Positions 8,534 to 16,088 of a stretch of 64,000 bases of DNA are shown here, one piece after another; positions within the stretch are counted from its first letter, which is position 1; each line of letters begins with the position of its first letter. Position numbers and translations under genes: made by a program. The stretch is from an uncultured Pseudomonadota bacterium (GTDB lineage: Bacteria; Myxococcota_A; UBA796; SXON01), in the NCBI GenBank assembly GCA_903900265.1, contig CAIUMM010000106.1:1-64000 (forward strand), given 5' to 3'. Below the pieces are notes generated by a model. The model was not told the DNA's origin and did no database searches. It worked only from the letters and a program-made list of their open reading frames with translations.

Positions 8534-8878
8534 CATCTGGCCTTGCGATCCTCGCATCCTTTTCACCTCGCGGCGTTCTACGCGCGCGCGCTTGACCTGC
8601 CCGAGCTGCGGCGGCAGGAAGACGCGGACGGGCCCTACTCGGTGTGGCTCGATCTTGGCGGCGCGGTGTTGATGGTCGAACGCGGTGAATCTCGCGCGAC
8701 CGACGCCGGCTGGGACGGACTGTTCCTCGCCGCAGAGCCCGGCACCGGGGAGGTTTGGGCGCAGCGTTGGAGCGCGCTCGGCATCGCCTTGGACGGGCGC
8801 ACCGGGAGCACGCTCTACGCGCGAGACCCGGAGGGCAACCGCTTCGGGGTTTCGAGCTACCCGATCGCGCTGTTCTGA
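8522..8878 (+). CDS. VOC (glyoxalase/bleomycin-resistance) family protein
   Basis: A 118-aa single VOC module. It opens with MPVHHLALRSSHPFHLAAFY, the first beta-strand and helix with the metal-ligand histidine position. It continues with VWLDLGGAVLMVERG and closes with the typical STLYARDPEGNRFGVSSYP, where RDPEGN is the family signature. VOC proteins bind a divalent metal and handle diverse small molecules; the substrate is not deducible. The ORF track starts upstream at 8435, but that extension runs antisense to the kinase start and has no VOC sequence. I therefore use the ATG at 8522. Its 3' end overlaps the MopE-repeat gene by 22 bp. Confidence 0.8.
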   Translation: MPVHHLALRSSHPFHLAAFYARALDLPELRRQEDADGPYSVWLDLGGAVLMVERGESRATDAGWDGLFLAAEPGTGEVWAQRWSALGIALDGRTGSTLYARDPEGNRFGVSSYPIALF

Positions 8879-10383
8879 CGCGCGCGACGGAGCATTCCCG
8901 CCGCGAACAGCGCCAACATCCACGCTCCCGACGCGTCCGGCGCGCTGGTGCACCCGCAGCCGCCGTCGACCTTCACCGCACCGGTGTCCGCGCTGACGTC
9001 CGCGTCGCTGCCGTCACAGTCCGAGTCCACGCCGTCCCCGGGCTGTCCGCCCGCGCCCGGGTAGATGTCCGCGCTGGTGTCATCGCAGTCGAGCGGGCTG
9101 TCGTAGCCGTCGCCGTCGGCGTCGTCGTCGTTGCCATCGCAGTTCTGGTCGATGTCGTCGTAGTAGATCTCATCCGCGAGCGGGTTGATCAGCGCGTCGG
9201 CGTCGTTGCAGTCGGCGCCGCCGTAGTCGTCGTTGTCATAGCCGTCGTGGTCGGCGTCGAAGTCCGAGGCACCGTCGCAGTCCGAGTCCACGCCGTCGTA
9301 GAGCACGTCGGTCGCCCCCGGGTGCACGCTGCCATCGGTGTCGTCACAGTCGTCGCCGCCGCCCGAAGCGTCGTCGAAGCCGTCGACGTCCTGATCGAAG
9401 TCAGACGCGCCGTCGCAGTCCTCATCGACGCCGTCATACCAAACCTCGGGCGCGCCCGGAAAAGCCGCGGCGGACGCGTCATCACAGTCGTCGCCGCCAC
9501 ACCAGGGCGTGTCGTGACCATCGCCGTCGCCATCGCACGCACCGCAGAGATCGGTCGCGAGCCAAGCCGCCTCGACCTCTTCCAACGTGTCGCCCTCAAG
9601 CACCACAAAAGTGACTTCGCCCTCTGCGCCGGCCTCCAGCGAGGTCGGCGGGGTGACGCGGATCGCCATCGCCGAATCCGAGACCACGCCGCCGTCGTCG
9701 GTGAGCGCCACATCGGAGTCGATCTCGTTGGACCCGCTCCACGAACCGTAATGACCGATCTCACTAAACTCAGCGTTACAGGCTCCAAATGCCAGCGTGT
9801 AGCCCGTGCTGCTCGCGGTGCTCACCACGAGGTCTTCGAGGCCATCGCCGTCGGCGTCCAGCACGTCGTTCTCGGTGGTGAAGTCGCCCGCCGCGCCGTC
9901 CGGATCGGGATCGACCTCAAAGAACAGGCGAAACCGCTGAACGGCTGCGGCGCCCGCGATGACGCGGTAGCTGACGCGCACGGCACGGCCCGTGCGCTCC
10001 CAGGCTTCGGTCTGTACGAGGCTGACGCTGCCGTCATCGTAACTGTACTGGGAGATCGCCCAATCCGCCGTAGAGAGATCCGCCTCGCCGGAGACGCTGC
10101 ACGTGGCGTAGGCGGTGTTGGAATTGGCGTACGCGACACGGTCCTCGCCGCCCGACCGATATTCAAAACCCGTGGCTTGCCACGGATACCCGGCGTAGGT
10201 CCAATCTAACCACTCGCCGTCATGCCGCGCTTGAAACCCAGCGGCGACACCTTGATCGTTCCACGTGCCTGTGGAGTCGAAGTAGATGCGCAGGTTGTCG
10301 CCCGCGACGAGCTTGTCGGCGTGCGCGGGGGGGACGACGAGGGTGAGCAGGCCGAACGAGGCGAACAGGGGGAGGAAGCGCAT
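8857..10383 (-). CDS. MopE-type metal-binding repeat protein with MYXO-CTERM-like tail
   Basis: Secreted protein with a signal peptide MRFLPLFASFGLLTLVVPPAHA. A beta-rich domain of about 300 aa follows, then at least five Asp-rich repeats of the putative metal-binding (MopE) type, such as DDCDDASAAAFPGAPEV and YDGVDSDCDGASDFD. The C-terminus has GGCGCTSAPD, a hydrophobic stretch and RRAR, matching the layout of the MYXO-CTERM sorting signal: small Cys motif, transmembrane segment, arginines. It is probably displayed on the outer surface and bound to calcium. The ORF track begins at 10569, but that extension is translation of the palindromic repeat; ATG 10383 gives a clean signal peptide. Ligand unknown. 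Confidence 0.85.
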   Translation of the reverse strand: MRFLPLFASFGLLTLVVPPAHADKLVAGDNLRIYFDSTGTWNDQGVAAGFQARHDGEWLDWTYAGYPWQATGFEYRSGGEDRVAYANSNTAYATCSVSGEADLSTADWAISQYSYDDGSVSLVQTEAWERTGRAVRVSYRVIAGAAAVQRFRLFFEVDPDPDGAAGDFTTENDVLDADGDGLEDLVVSTASSTGYTLAFGACNAEFSEIGHYGSWSGSNEIDSDVALTDDGGVVSDSAMAIRVTPPTSLEAGAEGEVTFVVLEGDTLEEVEAAWLATDLCGACDGDGDGHDTPWCGGDDCDDASAAAFPGAPEVWYDGVDEDCDGASDFDQDVDGFDDASGGGDDCDDTDGSVHPGATDVLYDGVDSDCDGASDFDADHDGYDNDDYGGADCNDADALINPLADEIYYDDIDQNCDGNDDDADGDGYDSPLDCDDTSADIYPGAGGQPGDGVDSDCDGSDADVSADTGAVKVDGGCGCTSAPDASGAWMLALFAAGMLRRARQNSAIG

Positions 10384-10419
10384 GGGGGGTATTGTACGAC
10401 GTTTTGGGGCGCAGGGGGG

Positions 10420-10479
10420 AGGTGTCAGGTTGTTACCATTACACTTTCTGGAAAGTGTAATGGTAACAACCTGACACCT
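10420..10479. repeat. REP/MITE-like palindromic repeat, copy 2 (perfect)
   Basis: A perfect inverted repeat of 29 bp per arm (AGGTGTCAGGTTGTTACCAT... and complement) with a 2-nt loop TG. The core is the same as copy 1 at 4459-4518, while the outer ends differ (GGTGTC against GGGGTC). It lies between the mqnP stop and the start of the MopE-repeat gene. The hairpin could end mqn transcription, but no T-tract follows. Confidence 0.9.
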
Positions 10480-10537
10480 ACTAAAATGCAGGTATATCCG
10501 TAAGACAACCCCCGACACGACCCCGCCGGTGCGCTGT

Positions 10538-11401
10538 TCAGAGCAGCGTGCCCGCGCAGACCCCGGCAAAGAACAGCAAAGACACGTAGCCGTTCAAATC
10601 AAAAAAAGCCTTGTCGATTCTGGACAGATCACCCGGCCTCACGATCCAGTGCTCGTAGGTCAGCACCCCGGTGATCAGCACGAAGCCGAGCCAATAGCCC
10701 CAGCCCAGCGGCGCAAGCATCGGCACGCTCGCCAGCAACCCGACGGTGAGCAGGTGCAGTACACCGCTCAAGACCATCGCGCCGGTCTGGCCCAACGCCA
10801 CCGGGATGCTCCGAAGCCCCTGCGAACGGTCAAAATCCTCATCCTGCAAGCTGTAGAGGATGTCGAACCCCGCCACCCAGGTCGCGACCGCGCCCGCGAG
10901 CACCAGCGCGACCGGCGCGACCGTGCCGGTCAGCGCGATCCACACCGCGACCGGCGCCAACCCCAACGCCACGCCCAGCCAAACATGCACCAGCGCGGTG
11001 AACCGCTTGGCGTAGCTGTAGCCACACACCACCCCGAGCGCCACGGGCGAAAGATAGCCGCAAACCTGATTCAACGCGAAGGAAAGCGCCACGAACACCA
11101 CCGCGGCGGCGAGCGTGATGCCTCGCGCGGTGTTGAGCCCAATCTGCCCGCTTGGAATCTCTCGAATCGCCGTGCGCGGGTTCTTGGCGTCGAACTGCCG
11201 ATCCACAATGCGGTTGAAGCCCATCGCGCACGAGCGCGCGGCCACCATGCAGCCAACGATCAGCAACACCTGATCCCAACGCACCCCCGCCTGCTTCCCG
11301 GCGATCACCGCCGCGGACAACGCGAATGGCAGCGCGAAGATCGAGTGCGAGAACTTGATCATTCGCCCGTAAATCACCACCGACTGTTGAAGACTGCTCA
11401 T
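10538..11401 (-). CDS. mqnP: UbiA-family prenyltransferase, probable MqnP of the futalosine menaquinone pathway
   Basis: A 287-aa polytopic membrane prenyltransferase. The first Asp-rich motif is NRIVDRQFDAKNPRT and the second region reads CGYSYAKRFT followed by LGVALGLAPVAVW. It transfers a polyprenyl chain to an aromatic acceptor. Being last in a block with MqnA-MqnC and a deaminase, the acceptor is most likely 1,4-dihydroxy-6-naphthoate, which defines MqnP. UbiA (4-hydroxybenzoate) is the alternative, since sequence alone separates the two poorly. Its ATG overlaps the TGA of the amidohydrolase gene (ATGA), indicating translational coupling. Confidence 0.85.
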   Translation of the reverse strand: MSSLQQSVVIYGRMIKFSHSIFALPFALSAAVIAGKQAGVRWDQVLLIVGCMVAARSCAMGFNRIVDRQFDAKNPRTAIREIPSGQIGLNTARGITLAAAVVFVALSFALNQVCGYLSPVALGVVCGYSYAKRFTALVHVWLGVALGLAPVAVWIALTGTVAPVALVLAGAVATWVAGFDILYSLQDEDFDRSQGLRSIPVALGQTGAMVLSGVLHLLTVGLLASVPMLAPLGWGYWLGFVLITGVLTYEHWIVRPGDLSRIDKAFFDLNGYVSLLFFAGVCAGTLL

Positions 11402-12546
11402 GCGGTGCGGGCCCCCTCACCCGCGGCTTCATCCAACCAGCGTCGCGGCCAGACGGTACCGTCTAAGAGCTGCTCCAGGTCACGCGGACCTTCAACGAGC
11501 AGGTGCTCAGCGGGCGCGGACACGCCGTACACGGCACGCCCAGCAGCCGTGCCCATCCCGAGGACGACCCGCGCATCCAACGCTGGAAAAGCGTTTCTGA
11601 GCGCGGATAGTTCAGCGAGGATGTCCAGATCCGGCGACGACGCCAGCGAGTCCGTCCCGACGACGAGCCGGATGCCGCGGTCTACCATGCCCTGAACGTC
11701 GGGCACCCGCCCGCCGATCCAAAGGTTGGAACGAACACACAAGCAAATCGTAGCGTCGCGCGCCGCGATGCGGTCCAAGTCCGCAGGGCGCGTCTGTACG
11801 CAGTGCACCAACAGCGCGCCGGTGAGCTGCGTCAGCTGGTCCAGATATGCGATGGGCGACACATACGGGTACGGAAAGTCGTCGAGGTTTCGACCGAACG
11901 CGCGCAGCATCCCCGGCCAGGGCCCCTCCCCGCGCAGAAACTCTTCTTCGAAGGGGTCTTCGTCCACGTGGATCGACCACGGCGCAGGGGTCTCGTTCGG
12001 ACGGGGCGCGCTCTGGGCGGTCGCGTAGCGCTCCCTGCACGCGATGATCCAGCCCGGATGCGTAGAGTAGACCGCGTGGGGCGCGGGGATCGTGTCGGGG
12101 AGCACCGCGTGGGACGGCACGTCGATGCCGATGCGCTCGTGAAAGCACACGCCCGTCATCCCGGCGTCGCGGATAAGCTTGGCGGTCAGGCCGGTGTTGC
12201 TGATGTCGCCCACAACCGCCGTGCCGGCGGCGCGCATCGCGCGGGCGCGCACGACCGCAGGTTGCAAGAAGCGTTCGGCGTCGCTGCCAGTGTACGCCCC
12301 GCCCGCGGTCTTCAAGCCCCCCAGCCAGGGCAAAAAGCCGCGCGTCTCTGGCCGCGGCACGGCTGCGACCTCCAGATGCGTGTGCGCGTTGACCAACCCG
12401 GGGAGCACGACCCCGTCTACGTCTTCGACAGGCAACCCCGCAGGATCGGCCAGCGTGCCATCGGCGGCGATGCCCAACACGGGCGACGGGTGCGCGACCG
12501 CTCCATCCCAGTAGCACCGGGGACGGATGGCGCGAACGGCCGCCAT
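11398..12546 (-). CDS. mqnX: Amidohydrolase, probable aminodeoxyfutalosine deaminase
   Basis: A 382-aa metal-dependent amidohydrolase of the chlorohydrolase/deaminase type. NAHTHLE gives the HxH metal pair (His55, His57). HVDEDPFEEEF and LLVHCVQT supply mid-domain ligands, and VVGTDSLASSPDLDI carries the catalytic aspartate. Sitting between MqnA-MqnC and MqnP, it is best read as the enzyme that deaminates 6-amino-6-deoxyfutalosine to futalosine. The ORF track runs back to 13080, but that part is antiparallel noise within mqnC; ATG 12546, 2 bp after the mqnC stop, is the natural start. If it is not MqnX, it is another purine or triazine-type deaminase. Confidence 0.82.
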   Translation of the reverse strand: MAAVRAIRPRCYWDGAVAHPSPVLGIAADGTLADPAGLPVEDVDGVVLPGLVNAHTHLEVAAVPRPETRGFLPWLGGLKTAGGAYTGSDAERFLQPAVVRARAMRAAGTAVVGDISNTGLTAKLIRDAGMTGVCFHERIGIDVPSHAVLPDTIPAPHAVYSTHPGWIIACRERYATAQSAPRPNETPAPWSIHVDEDPFEEEFLRGEGPWPGMLRAFGRNLDDFPYPYVSPIAYLDQLTQLTGALLVHCVQTRPADLDRIAARDATICLCVRSNLWIGGRVPDVQGMVDRGIRLVVGTDSLASSPDLDILAELSALRNAFPALDARVVLGMGTAAGRAVYGVSAPAEHLLVEGPRDLEQLLDGTVWPRRWLDEAAGEGARTA

Positions 12547-12548
12547 GG

Positions 12549-14504
12549 CTACTTCGCCGGGGACGGCGCCGAAGATCCGGCAGCAACACCCGCAGTAGGG
12601 CCCATCGTGAGATGGTCGTAGCGCATGTTCCGGCGCACCGGCACGAAGCCGGCGGTGCGGATGTTGTGCTCCACGTCGTCGATGGTCATCGCCCAGGTGG
12701 AACCTGCGGCGCTGACCACGTTCTCTTCCAACATCACGCTGCCGAAGTCGTTGCAGCCCATGGTCAAGCTGGCCTGCGCGACGCCGGGGCCCTGAGTCAC
12801 CCAGCTGGCTTGCACGTTGTCGAAGTTGTCGAGCATGAGGCGGCTGACGGCGTTGGTGCGCAAATAGGCTGCGGCGGTGTTGTTCCCCGGCTGGACGTAG
12901 GTGTTGTCCGGCACAAAGGTCCAGCAGATGAACGCGGTGAAGCCTCGGTATTCGTCCTGAAGGTCGCGCAGGCGCACCAGATGCTCCATCCGATGTGCGC
13001 TGGTCTCGCCCACCCCGAACATCATCGTCGCGGACGAACGCAGCCCCTTCTGGTGGGCCATGCGCATCACCGCGAGCCACTCATCGCTGGTGCACTTGAG
13101 CGGCGCGATCTTCTTGCGGACGTCGTCGTTCAAGACCTCAGCGCCGCCGCCCGGCATGCTGTCCATGCCCGCGGCGATCAGCCGGTCCATGGTCTGCTCC
13201 ATCGTCAGCTTGGACACGCTCATGATGTGGAAGACCTCTTCGGGCGAGAGCGCGTGCAGCGCGACCGAATAATTCTTCTTGATCCATTGGAACAAGTCTT
13301 CGTAGTACTCGATCCCTAACGCGAGGTTGAGGCCCCCCTGAAGCAAGATCTCGATGCCGCCTTGCGCTTCAAGCTCGGTGACCTTCTGGTGGAGCTGATC
13401 TTTGGTGAGTGTGTAGGCTTCGGGATGGTTCTTCGGGCGATAGAACGCGCAGAACTTGCAGGCGGTGACGCAGATGTTGGTGTAGTTGATGTTCCGCGAG
13501 ATGATGTACGTCACCTCGGGCCCGGGATGCAGCGCGAGCCGGCGCAGATGCGCGGCGTTGCCGATGTCTTCGAGGCGCGCTTCGGTCTCCAGCCGTACGC
13601 CCTCTTCGAGGGTGAGCCGGCCCCCTTCTGCGCCGCGCGCCAAAAGCGAGTCGAGATCCGGCCGGCGACGAGCCGTGGCCTGCGGTCCAAACAAGCGCAC
13701 GTCCTCCCGCGCCATCAACCCCGCGCGACGCCCGAGCGCCGCGAAGCGCCGAAGGCCCATCAGCGCGCGATCGTCGAGCTCGTAGCGGATCGCTTCCGTC
13801 AGGTAGGCGCGATCGGCTTCGGGAGCGACGAGGCGCTCGGGCAGCCCGGCGATGGCCGCAGCCCGAACCCCGGCGATCGCCTGCTCCGAGAGCCCCGGGC
13901 GCCCGGCCCAAACCGCGAACACAAAGGGCAGTCCGGTCCATTCTTTCCAGACGCGCCCCAAATCGATGCGCGTGGTCAAGCGATCCGGCAGGTTCCGCGC
14001 CGCATCCCCGATGACCACCGCGCCGGTGCGCCCCTGCGCGTGGAACGCGCCGGTGCCGGCGTCTACCGGAAACACCCGCACGTCGGGACGCCCTAACGGG
14101 CCGCGAAGCAGGATCTGCGCGAGCAGCACGCTCGTACGGCTCTCGCCGTCCAGCGCGACCGAGTCCCACTCTTCGACCGGCGTCTCGCCGACGAGCAGGA
14201 CGCTCTGCACGTCGCCGTCACAGCCGATGCAGTAGCCAGGGACGATTCGGTAATCGTCGTCGTTGAACAACGCCGCGACGGGCACGAGGCCGACGTCGGC
14301 ATCCCCGGTGCGCAACAAGCGCGCCGCCTCGCTCGGGACGCAATGCAGCATCTCGAACTGAGCAGGGTCCAGATAGCGCGTGAGCGGCCACGCGTTGGTG
14401 TAGCCAACACACGCGACCTTGAAGGGAGCCGATGAGGGCGATTCAGCGGGCAACTGGGCCTCCAATCCGATTTCACTTATAATTGAAATCGCTGAAACGG
14501 CCAC
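12549..14504 (-). CDS. mqnA/mqnC: Fused chorismate dehydratase (MqnA) and cyclic dehypoxanthine futalosine synthase (MqnC)
   Basis: A single 651-aa ORF holds two menaquinone enzymes. Residues about 28-270 are MqnA-like, a periplasmic-binding-protein fold starting FKVACVGYTNAWPLTRYL with DADVGLVPVAAL and GRTGAVVIGDAARNLP; this domain makes 3-enolpyruvylbenzoate from chorismate. Residues about 300-640 are MqnC, a radical SAM enzyme with CVTACKFC (Cys345, Cys349, Cys352), GGIEILLQGGLN, MPGGGAEVLNDDVRKKIAP and MMFGVGETSAHRMEH; it forms cyclic dehypoxanthine futalosine. These are normally separate proteins. The linker reads LARGAEGGRLTLEEGVRLETEA, the usual MqnC N-terminus, and no stop or frameshift is seen. 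The annotated start is GTG; a TTG 13 codons later is possible. It begins 6 bp after the sulfatase-like gene. Confidence 0.92.
   Translation of the reverse strand: MAVSAISIISEIGLEAQLPAESPSSAPFKVACVGYTNAWPLTRYLDPAQFEMLHCVPSEAARLLRTGDADVGLVPVAALFNDDDYRIVPGYCIGCDGDVQSVLLVGETPVEEWDSVALDGESRTSVLLAQILLRGPLGRPDVRVFPVDAGTGAFHAQGRTGAVVIGDAARNLPDRLTTRIDLGRVWKEWTGLPFVFAVWAGRPGLSEQAIAGVRAAAIAGLPERLVAPEADRAYLTEAIRYELDDRALMGLRRFAALGRRAGLMAREDVRLFGPQATARRRPDLDSLLARGAEGGRLTLEEGVRLETEARLEDIGNAAHLRRLALHPGPEVTYIISRNINYTNICVTACKFCAFYRPKNHPEAYTLTKDQLHQKVTELEAQGGIEILLQGGLNLALGIEYYEDLFQWIKKNYSVALHALSPEEVFHIMSVSKLTMEQTMDRLIAAGMDSMPGGGAEVLNDDVRKKIAPLKCTSDEWLAVMRMAHQKGLRSSATMMFGVGETSAHRMEHLVRLRDLQDEYRGFTAFICWTFVPDNTYVQPGNNTAAAYLRTNAVSRLMLDNFDNVQASWVTQGPGVAQASLTMGCNDFGSVMLEENVVSAAGSTWAMTIDDVEHNIRTAGFVPVRRNMRYDHLTMGPTAGVAAGSSAPSPAK
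14468..14491. promoter_or_regulatory. AT-rich palindrome at the mqnA-mqnC start
   Basis: CGATTTCA and TGAAATCG (8 bp each) flank CTTATAAT. The element lies inside the first codons of the annotated fusion gene and is the most AT-rich spot of this operon. On the minus strand it contains ATTATAAG, a possible -10 box. It may be an operator or internal promoter, in which case translation would start downstream at TTG. This is inference from sequence shape. Confidence 0.35.
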
Positions 14505-14510
14505 CGATCG

Positions 14511-16076
14511 CTATTTCCCCGCGGGGCCCGTGCTGCTGGCCGGGTCAATGAAGCCCCAGTAGCCCTTGGCTTTCATCTGTTCAATCTGCTCAGCGGTCAT
14601 CGCGTCTCCGCCGCCGCCAGACATCGCCGCCGCGCGCTCCCCATAGGTCTGCAGCAGCTGCGTCAGCAAACGCGCGACGTCGTCGGGGTGATCGGCCGCG
14701 ACGTTGACCTGCTCGCCCGGATCCGCCTTCAGGTCGTACAGCTCGAGGAAGGTTTGCGTCGGCAGCCCACCCATTTGGCTCCCCGCGCACTGCGGTATCT
14801 GCAAGGTGGTCAGGGCATGCTGCTGCACAAAGGTACTCAGGTTGACCGCCCGATCGCTGGTGATGTCCAGCGGGTACCAATCCCGATGTGCGGTGGCGTG
14901 GTCCCGCAGGATCAGCTTGAAGTCCCCCTCCCGCCACGAGAGATGGCATTCGTCAGACAACGAGTACACCGGGCGGCTGACGTAGGGGACCTCGGCCGCG
15001 CCGCTGGTGTGCGGCAACGGCTGACCGACCATGGTGACGGCGGGCTTAGCGCCCGCATACGCGAGCAGCGTCGGCGCGACGTCGACGTGCTGCACGACGT
15101 CATCGACCACGATGCCGCTGGTCGGATTCCGCAGATCGGCGACCACCAGCGGGACGCGGATCGTGCTGTCGTAGAGCAGCCCGTGATCGACCACCGCGTG
15201 CTCAAAAAAGTCGTCGCCGTGGTCCGAGGTGACCACCACGATGGTGTTTTTGTCCAGACCGGAGCGCTCTAAGGCCGAGAGCATCTGCCCGATGCGCTCA
15301 TCGTAGAGCCCCACCATCATGTCATAATGCAGCGCAATCGCCTCTTTTGCCGAGGCCTCTCCGCCACGCGCCACGAGCGCTTCGTAGAGCCCCTGATATT
15401 GCATTCCCTTCTGCCACAGCGTCGGATCTGCGCATGGATCATCTGCGGCAAAGGTAGAAAACGCACTGGCGCGATGCAGGTCCACCTCGTGCACATAGGC
15501 GAAGAACGGCGTGGAGTGCTCGCCTTCGATGAACCGCACGACCTCTTCGGTAGGCGGCTCGGACTCTTTGCTCGGCTGACTGCTGTCTACCGCAGCCGCC
15601 GCAGCGACAAACTTGAAGGTCTTGGACAGGGCCGGCCCAAGGTCTTTGGCGATGGTGACACCCCAAAAAGAGTAGGTATCGTAGCCATAGTAGCCCAAGA
15701 TCTCGGGCAGGTCGCGCGTCCCGTTCGGGCGCCACTTCTGCCCCTTGTCGCCGATGGAGATCGGAGCCGGCAACGCACCGGTCAAGACCGCGTGCAGCGC
15801 GGGTGCCGTCCAGCCCGAGTGGGAGAACGCGTGGGTGTACTTGACGCCGCGCGCCGCCAGCGCGTCGAGGTTGGGCGTGTTCGACACCCCGTTACGAACC
15901 ACGCTCATGTGGTCCCAGGAGAACGTGTCGACGTCGATCACGAGGATGTTGGGTCGCTCCTTCATGGACGCGATCAACACCTCGGGGTTGCGCCCCGTGT
16001 GCAACATCCAAACCACCACCCCAAGCCCCAGCGCCGCAACGGCGGAAAAGACAAGCGCGGTGCGATCAGACGACAT
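14511..16076 (-). CDS. Membrane-anchored sulfatase-fold hydrolase with Thr instead of Cys/Ser nucleophile
   Basis: A 521-aa alkaline-phosphatase-superfamily protein with an N-terminal membrane anchor (ALVFSAVAALGLGVVVWML). Metal sites are visible in NILVIDVDTFSWDHM and VVVTSDHGDDFFEH, and the C-terminal part has the sulfatase-like YDLKADPGEQVNVA. At the position of the sulfatase CxPxR motif it reads GWTAPALHAVLTG, so Thr90 takes the nucleophile place and the arginine is missing. It cannot form formylglycine by the usual route. It is more likely a phosphodiesterase, phosphotransferase or non-canonical hydrolase of envelope lipids or glycans. It sits in a row of minus-strand genes between the DUF2400 gene and mqnA-mqnC. 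Confidence 0.85.
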   Translation of the reverse strand: MSSDRTALVFSAVAALGLGVVVWMLHTGRNPEVLIASMKERPNILVIDVDTFSWDHMSVVRNGVSNTPNLDALAARGVKYTHAFSHSGWTAPALHAVLTGALPAPISIGDKGQKWRPNGTRDLPEILGYYGYDTYSFWGVTIAKDLGPALSKTFKFVAAAAAVDSSQPSKESEPPTEEVVRFIEGEHSTPFFAYVHEVDLHRASAFSTFAADDPCADPTLWQKGMQYQGLYEALVARGGEASAKEAIALHYDMMVGLYDERIGQMLSALERSGLDKNTIVVVTSDHGDDFFEHAVVDHGLLYDSTIRVPLVVADLRNPTSGIVVDDVVQHVDVAPTLLAYAGAKPAVTMVGQPLPHTSGAAEVPYVSRPVYSLSDECHLSWREGDFKLILRDHATAHRDWYPLDITSDRAVNLSTFVQQHALTTLQIPQCAGSQMGGLPTQTFLELYDLKADPGEQVNVAADHPDDVARLLTQLLQTYGERAAAMSGGGGDAMTAEQIEQMKAKGYWGFIDPASSTGPAGK

Positions 16077-16088
16077 GAAAGAGCCCTA

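Noticed and set aside
6019-8595. 858-aa plus-strand ORF antisense to kinase A
   Set aside because: Arg/His/Gln-rich shadow of the GC-rich kinase gene; the minus-strand frame has full kinase motifs.
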